DNA from: Erodium maritimum
Taxonomy: Eukaryota > Streptophyta > Magnoliopsida > Geraniales > Geraniaceae
Assembly (NCBI GenBank): GCA_963921825.1
Contig: OY997590.1
Span: forward strand, 41,929,039-41,993,038
DNA length: 64,000 nt
Direction of reading: 5' to 3'
Within the stretch, counting starts at the first letter, position 1. Each line of letters begins with the position of its first letter. The position numbers and the translations under genes were made by a program. The notes under the pieces were generated by a model that did no database searches, was not told where the DNA came from, and saw only the letters and a list, made by a program, of their open reading frames with translations. Positions 57,516 through 64,000 of the stretch are shown one piece after another.

Positions 57516-58320
57516 TTATTCTTGAATGCCTTCTTGATTTTCCTTGGTGATCACGTCTTCTTGGAGTTCTCCATGCTCTATAATTAAATTCTCCACTTTC
57601 TTGTTGAATTCTTCTTGTAATGCTCTAGTTCCTGATCTTGTCCTGGGTGCTGATCGCATAATAGGAATGTTGCTGATAGCTTCTTCTTCGGGTTCGAATA
57701 AAGTGCTGATAGTACTGATAGCTTCGGCGTCCGGTGCTAGTCGCATGATAGGAATGTTGCTGATAGCTTCGAAGTCCTCATCATCCCCTCCCTCTTGAAA
57801 AGGTTCTGACCTCGGAACTGATTCATCTGCATGATAGGGAGCCAAATAAGTAATATTGAAAGTTGGAGAAATGTTTAACTCACCTGGAAGCTCAAGCTTG
57901 TAAGCGTTGTTGTTGATTTTCTCTAACACTCGAAATGGTCCATCTCCTCTTGGTGAGAGCTTGGATTTTCTCTTATTTGGGAACGTTTCCTTTCTCATGT
58001 GTACCCATACCAAGTCTCCTGGTTCAAAGCAGATATCTTTTCGATGCCTATCAGCTTGTTGCTTGTATTTCTCGGTCCTTTTCTCCAAATTTTCTTTGAC
58101 CTTTTGCTCTGCTTTCTCCTTCACTAGAAATAACACCTTGAGGCAAAGATACAAGATCTAAAGGAGTAGTATGGTTAAAGCCATAAACAATTTCAAAAGG
58201 AGAGAATTTAGTAGTAGAGTGTTTGGCATGATTGTAAGCAAAATCAATATATGGTAAACAAGACAACCAATTCTTCAAATTGTTACCCACTGTGGCTCTC
58301 AACAATGTTGAAAGAGACCG
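57516..58320 (-). pseudogene. Ty3/gypsy integrase C-terminal fragment, non-Tekay chromovirus type
   Basis: 58051-58305 reads [20 protein letters not shown] and [20 protein letters not shown], the end of an integrase core. After a frame break near 58130-58150, 57516-58130 reads [36 protein letters not shown] and GPFRVLEKINNNAYKLELPG, the GPY/F-type segment. These patterns fit the CRM/Reina branch more than Tekay. The tail repeats EAISNIPIMR(L/S)AP twice, ends with RTRSGTRALQEEFNKKVENL, and has no visible chromodomain. The 5' side is cut by the copia LTR at 58328. Confidence 0.8.
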
Positions 58321-58327
58321 ATTTACT

Positions 58328-58503
58328 TGTTAGTCTTAGTGCCCTTAGTTCAATCCTAAATGTCCAAATATATATATCATCGTTAGCAATAAAATTAAAG
58401 CGGCTTTATATTACTTATGTGTTGGAGTAATATATCGATGTGTGCTCTGATCTATGCCCACAATGCGAGTAGAGCCATAGATCGAGATAGATCACACTCG
58501 ATG
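58328..58503 (+). repeat. Copia LTR start, interrupted by a gypsy LTR
   Basis: 176 bp matching 43350-43525 and the Copia-1/2 LTRs, from TGTTAGTCTTAG to CACTCGATG. The family then continues GGTCCC, but here a gypsy LTR starts. The preceding bases TTACT (58323-58327) are the expected left target duplication; the rest of the LTR should lie right of the window. Confidence 0.9.
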
Positions 58504-59647
58504 TGTCACCCCCCGAATTCAGTAGGACCGACCCTGGAACGCGAACGGTGAACAATAAAACAATTTTCAAACATTTTAATAAAACGCTTAAAATCACCAC
58601 TGTGAGTTAAACAAAATAATATTTTACAACTGAAAAGCGTCCAAAACAAGCGGATAAAAACCAAAGCGTACGTCGCTAAACTCCCAGCTCTTCAAGCTTC
58701 GAGAGTTCCCCTAGTCCGCCTCGCGACCAGTACCTGTAGGAAAAGCAGCTAGGGGTGAGTGTTCGCTCACCACCACGGATACCAGACTGACTACGGCATA
58801 CTAGCAGAAATGCCGGAAACACCAACAACAAACAAAACACCGGGGACTACTATCCCCAAACTAAAATAACCCGACTATCACACGAAAACTGTTACTTTCC
58901 CCAACCATCTAAACACCTGTACCCGTAGTGTAGACCCGACACAGTAAAGACGACCGCGAAGAACACAACACAAAAGTGATCAAAGTCACGCAAACCATAA
59001 CCACAAGCCTCAGCACTTTACGGATCACGCGTCGGAAGGTGCGACACACCTGACGGGGACCACAACACTCTGCTCTTTACCGACCGTGCACCAGAGGGTA
59101 CGACACACCCCTCGGGCATAAATCCAACCTCAGCACTTTACCAATCACGCACCGGAAGGTGTGACACACCTGACGGGGACCACATCCCTCTGCTCTTTAC
59201 CGACCACGCATTGGAGGGTACGACACACCCCTCGGGCACAGCTCTAACCTCAGCACTTTACCGATCACGCGCCGGAAGGAGCGACACACCTGACGGGGAC
59301 CACAGCCCTCAACACTTTACCGACCACGCACCAGAGGGTACGACACACCCATCGGGCATAGCTCAACAGTTATCACCAGAACAATCACAATCACAACCAA
59401 ATAACACACAATACCCCGCAAATAGAAAGGAAATACGAAAACACGACTAACTACCACTCGACAAGTCAGTCAACCAATACGGGTTCAACTCCCCATAGGC
59501 ACTCATGGCCACCCACAAACACAAACAATTCAAACAACCTACGGGCACAACCAAAAGCCACAAGCCCTTCTAATGTTCGATACGTTCACTAATCCTATGA
59601 CACCACTAAGTGTCGCATGCATTTATAATGTTCGTTACGTTCACTGA
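58504..59647 (-). repeat. Gypsy LTR of family B type, left part
   Basis: Starts TGTCACCCCCCGAATTCAGT, close to the family B start at 45714, and shares its blocks (TGCCGGAAACACC, AAATAACACACAATAC, CACTCATGGCCACCC). Contains a 61 bp type minisatellite (59010-59365). Interrupted at ACTGA (59643-59647) by solo LTR C; resumes at 62987. Confidence 0.85.
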
Positions 59648-60224
59648 TGTCACGCCCCAATTTCGGCGAACCGAACTAGGGACGCGAACGTTTAAAAAGT
59701 TACAAAGCTTGAAGCCTGTTTTCATTAAATCACTTTAAAAAGCCAAAATAGTTCCACAAAATAATATTTACAGCTTAAAATGCGTCCCAACAAGTGGACA
59801 AAAAGTAAGGTATCCGTCTCTAGACTCAATTAAACCCAGAAACCCGCTTCTAGCTCTTCAAGCTTCAGAAGCTCACCTAGTCCAGCCTGCGAACGGTACC
59901 TGTAGGAAAAGCAGCTAGGGGTGAGCGTTCGCTCACCACCACAGATAACAGACTGACTACGACATACTTAGCAGAAAAGTCGGTGACACCAACAACGACT
60001 CAAAAGACACACACACGACCAGTACTTTCCTCAACTGACTCAACACTCGGACACGTTATGTAGACCCCACACTACGATCGACGACCTCCTCCAAGACACG
60101 ACTGACCACACAATACCAAACAAGATCACAAAGGATCGCAAACCGGCTGCTCAGTAACCAATCTCTGTCTCTCGCCCTTTATCGATCACAGACGTGGTCA
60201 GGCGGTCGACCTGTCGCGCAACTT

Positions 60225-60385
60225 CTCCCGATCCCAGTCGGGAGGCTAACCCACAACCTCTCCGCTTCACCTGATCCCAGTCGGGTGGTTAGCCACACCC
60301 GCGCGTCCTTCCTCCGATCCCAGTCGGGGAGCTAGCCCACAACCTCTCCGCTTCTCCCGATCCCAGTCGGGAGGCTAGCTACACC
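60225..60385 (-). repeat. 43 bp GATCCCAGTCGGG minisatellite in LTR C
   Basis: Four units of the same type as in Y1 and the Tekay LTR (about 10610-10820, 35750-35945), so this minisatellite predates the split of the LTR families. Confidence 0.85.
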
Positions 60386-60609
60386 ACACAACCTCCACCA
60401 GTATCAAGTAACCAATCACAATCACGAACAAGTTCAACAGACAGTAACGACACCGGTGACAACTCCATAGGCACTCAAGGCCAACAAGACACCAACAACC
60501 AAACACAGGTTCAACAACCCTACGGGCCCTCATGGCCGCCCAAGACACCAACGGTAAAGTACGGGTTCACAACCCCATGGGCACTCACGACCACCCAAAA
60601 CACCGAAAC

Positions 60610-60850
60610 GACAACACGGGCTCTCATGGCCACCCAAGACTCAGCAATAAATAACACGGGCTCTCAAGGTCACCCAAACTCGACAATAAATAACACAGGC
60701 TCTCAAGGCCACCCAAACTCAACAATAAATAATACGGGCTCTCAAGGCCACCCAAACTCAACAATAAATAATACGGGCTCTCAAGGCCACTCAAACTCAA
60801 CAATAAATAATACGGGCTCTCAAAGCCACCCAAACTCAACAACAATTTAC
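60610..60850 (-). repeat. 39 bp minisatellite in LTR C
   Basis: Six units CTCTCAAGGCCACCCAAACT then CAACAATAAATAATACGGG. The 39 bp period is a multiple of three, which makes a repetitive 81-codon frame (60626-60871) that is not a gene. Confidence 0.88.
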
Positions 60851-61195
60851 GCACAACAACCTCCGGCATAATCGATGCCTCCAACAGTCCTAAGATCACT
60901 AGTTTCACAAACAACCTCCGGGCATAGTCATATGCCTCCAGTACTCCTAATATTGATAAGTTCGCAATCAACCTCCGGGCATGGTCATATGCCTCTAGTA
61001 ATTCTAACACCAACAAGTTCTCTGCTCATACGACACTACTAAGTGTCACATGCATTTCTGATATTCGCTACGTTCCCGTATCATGCATTTCTAATATTCG
61101 ATAACCTAAATAACCCACGACACCCCGGTGTCACATGCAATTCTACAGTTAACTTTCCCTAGTCAGGGCCGAGATCCGACTACTTTTCCCTACCT

Positions 61196-61980
61196 CAAAG
61201 CGAAACTACAGCAGCGTCTCCTAGCTGCTGACGACCGGGCCAACGCCGTCTTCCAGGGCGAAGTCCGCGTCTAGGTTTAACTCCGGTTTTCTCTTCGCTC
61301 GAAGCCGCACTCTAAATTTAACACGAAGTCACAAATTAATAACGGTTCCACCATTAAGTTAAAGATTACGATTTGTCCAGTTTAAATTCAACATCAGTCC
61401 TTTAAACTCGAGCGGGCAAAAAGCGGGATTAACGGCGAATCGAGTTCGAGTATTCGAGCACAGAACCCAGTGCACGAAGTTTGAAGCACGAGTCCCAACG
61501 CATGGATTTCGAGACACGATTCCCGAGGTACCCGATTCAGGGTTCCACTTTTATTCCGTTCCAGGTCTGAATTAACCGTCCAGTTTAAACGTCCAGGGTT
61601 CCAACGTTCAACCGTTCAAAACCGTTTAAAAACTAAATTTTTTTTAACCCTTCAAAGATTTAAATCCGAAATTAACAAATCTCTTTTATGAAATTCCAAA
61701 ACTCTTGAATCAAGTCCAGATTCGTTCAAAGTTCACTTACAACCGTTTTAAATCAGATCTGACTTCGTTTTCCTTTTTGATTTAAAACATTTTCACTTTC
61801 AAGTATTTTTGCTTCCAACCAGTTCAGATCCAAAATAGATTTCGTTCCAGATCAATACAATTTTACGTCCGAAATACAAAGATCGACTTTTTATTTGAAA
61901 TCTCATTTTTATTTTCTTTCGTTCTAACTTTCTTTGATTTTTCTGTCACAACCAAACCCGATCCAGAACGACTCGGGAAC
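61196..61980 (-). other. LTR C specific region, AT-rich part
   Basis: No gene. Many GTTCAAA/AAATTTAA stretches and repeated short motifs such as CAGATC and CCGTTTAAA. No match elsewhere in the window was noticed. Confidence 0.55.
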
Positions 61981-62755
<775 letters not shown>

Positions 62756-62854
62756 TTAGGGTTCAAACCCTAATTTTTCGACCTTTATACCCAAGCCTTC
62801 AACTGGCTTGGGCCTCGGATTGGGCCAGCCGGGATTGGGCCTCCGCGCTGGGCC
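62756..62854 (-). promoter_or_regulatory. Plant-type promoter in LTR C: four TGGGCC motifs, TATA box, telo-box
   Basis: Read leftward: four TGGGCC/GGCCCA motifs (62849-62854, 62836-62841, 62821-62826, 62809-62814), then TATAAAGG (62789-62782), then a palindrome of TTAGGGTT and AACCCTAA (62756-62773). TGGGCY (site II) with a telo-box is known from promoters of plant ribosomal protein and cell-cycle genes. Transcription would run left, starting near 62755. Function is inferred from motifs and spacing only. Confidence 0.6.
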
Positions 62855-62986
62855 TGGTCCGAGACTGAACTTCCTTTTTTTTTCTTTTTTTTTTTACTTT
62901 CCTTTTTGACCCATTTGTTTACAAAAACTTACCTCCAAGTTTCGAATTTCAGTTCACTATTCTTTTAAAACGAAGTGGGTTTTACA

Positions 62987-64000
62987 ACTGATCCTACGAC
63001 ACCTAAGTGTCACATGCATTTCTACTGTTAACTTTCCCTAGTCAGAGCCGAGATCCGGCTACTTTTCCCTACCTCGTAACGCTTTCCCAAAAGACCAGGC
63101 CCAAGCTCCGGCGCGCTCGCGATCACTCGTCTAGCCTCCCCTTTCCGCGGTCGGCGGCACGATCTAACATGAACACAATTAAAACACTTTTTAAGTTCGC
63201 AGGCAAAGCTGAATTTTAAAGAATTAGACGCCCAAATGCAACCCCGATAATGACGATCACTCCCAAACTTCCCAATTACTTGACATTGTCAACAATGGGC
63301 CCGGAAAGGCCCGATTCGCCCGGCTCGACGAATCTGCCTGGGATTGGAAAACGCCCTTCCGGGGCTCCGAAAATTCCCGTTTTCGTTTCTACGATCCTAA
63401 AACAATTCAAGGGTTCCAATGCAATCGACGGAATCAATTTCCGACTTCCGAGCGATTTAATTCGCGTTTAAAGTTTCTAATCCCGAAATTTCCAACTTTC
63501 ACAATTTAAGTCCATAATTCGTTCCGGATGTGAATTATCGACTTGGGGATCGTCCAAAACCACCCGAAAACAAAAAACCAGAGACCCGACACGTGGGCCC
63601 CACCCGGCCACCATCACCCGTGGGTGGCTGGACCTGTTTTGGACCGGTTCACCACAGTGGTGGCCGGTCCCAACTCCGGCCAGCCACCACCCACAGTGGC
63701 CAGAGCTCCCCCGAGCCTCCGGTCACCGGATTCCGGTCATTTTCGCCCCAAAACGTCCCCAACGAACCCTACATCTCAACTCATCCATATTTAACTCGTT
63801 TAAACACAAACCCTAACTTTCAAACGTATCAAAACGAGAAACAAAAGGGTTCTCACCGTAGGGAATGACGACGGGAACTCGATTCTACAACTGTTGAGAC
63901 GATTCGTCGGTTGGATCGTGGGGAAATCGCAAAACCCTACACTTTTTATCCTTTTCCTTTCCTTTTCTCCTTCTCCTTCTTCTCTCTTCTTCCTCTCTCC
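62987..64000 (-). repeat. Gypsy LTR of family B type, right part, cut by window edge
   Basis: Resumes after the second ACTGA with CCTACGACACCTAAGTGTCA, then TTTCCCTAGTCAGAGCCGAG, the block with CGCCCTTCCGGGGCTCCGAA (63351-63370) and a stretch with CCACCGTGG-like repeats (63600-63730). It follows the order of 47850-48720. It ends in a CT-rich tract at the window edge. Confidence 0.85.

Overview
This window is plant nuclear DNA, most likely from a flowering plant with a repeat-rich genome, and I see no intact host gene in it. The evidence is two plant Ty1/copia elements, a near-complete Ty3/gypsy chromovirus of the Tekay (Del) type, solo LTRs, an LTR-borne promoter of plant housekeeping type, LINE-like remnants and plant MITEs. 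I see no rRNA, tRNA, CRISPR array or bacterial operon. The species cannot be told from the sequence.

Left third (1-28188). Two sister copia elements, both reading leftward, lie in a tandem array. Copia-1 spans 1-7802 and is cut by the window edge. Copia-2 spans 12734-21196, is complete, and has the target duplication GTGCT. The array has a 3.22 kb unit made of two chromovirus pieces facing each other. Piece X is a rightward integrase tail, polypurine tract and first 1.47 kb of an LTR. Piece Y is the terminal 1.62 kb of a leftward LTR. The order is Y0 X1 Y1 X2 (split by Copia-2) Y2 X3 Y3 X4.

Middle (28189-43000). X4 runs straight into the parent of the Y pieces, a 9.94 kb leftward Tekay element (28189-38129, target duplication ACAGT). 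That element sits inside the LTR of an older rightward chromovirus, whose LTR resumes at 38130-40028. Next comes a train of short inverted-repeat elements (MITEs) at 40028-42980, separated by TA microsatellites.

Right (43000-64000). A large AT-rich element of unknown class (about 42992-53688) has partly inverted ends and holds three insertions: a solo copia LTR (43350-45036, TATAC), a solo gypsy LTR (45714-49348, AAACAT) and a LINE-like retroposon (50416-53161, 14 bp duplication). Another MITE-like element follows (53729-54668), then poorly classified DNA. The last 6.5 kb is a four-level nest: a gypsy integrase fragment, then a copia LTR, then a gypsy LTR, then a complete solo LTR (59648-62986, ACTGA). 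That solo LTR carries four TGGGCC motifs, a TATA box and a telo-box.

Relative order, read from the nesting: rightward chromovirus, then leftward Tekay insertion, then amplification of the 3.22 kb unit, then insertion of Copia-2. The loss of 1.48 kb from the left LTR of the Tekay also came after the unit was copied. The copia copies lack the reverse transcriptase catalytic box and much of gag, yet Copia-2 has LTRs that look identical. They were probably moved by enzymes from another element. All coding regions found are transposon remnants.
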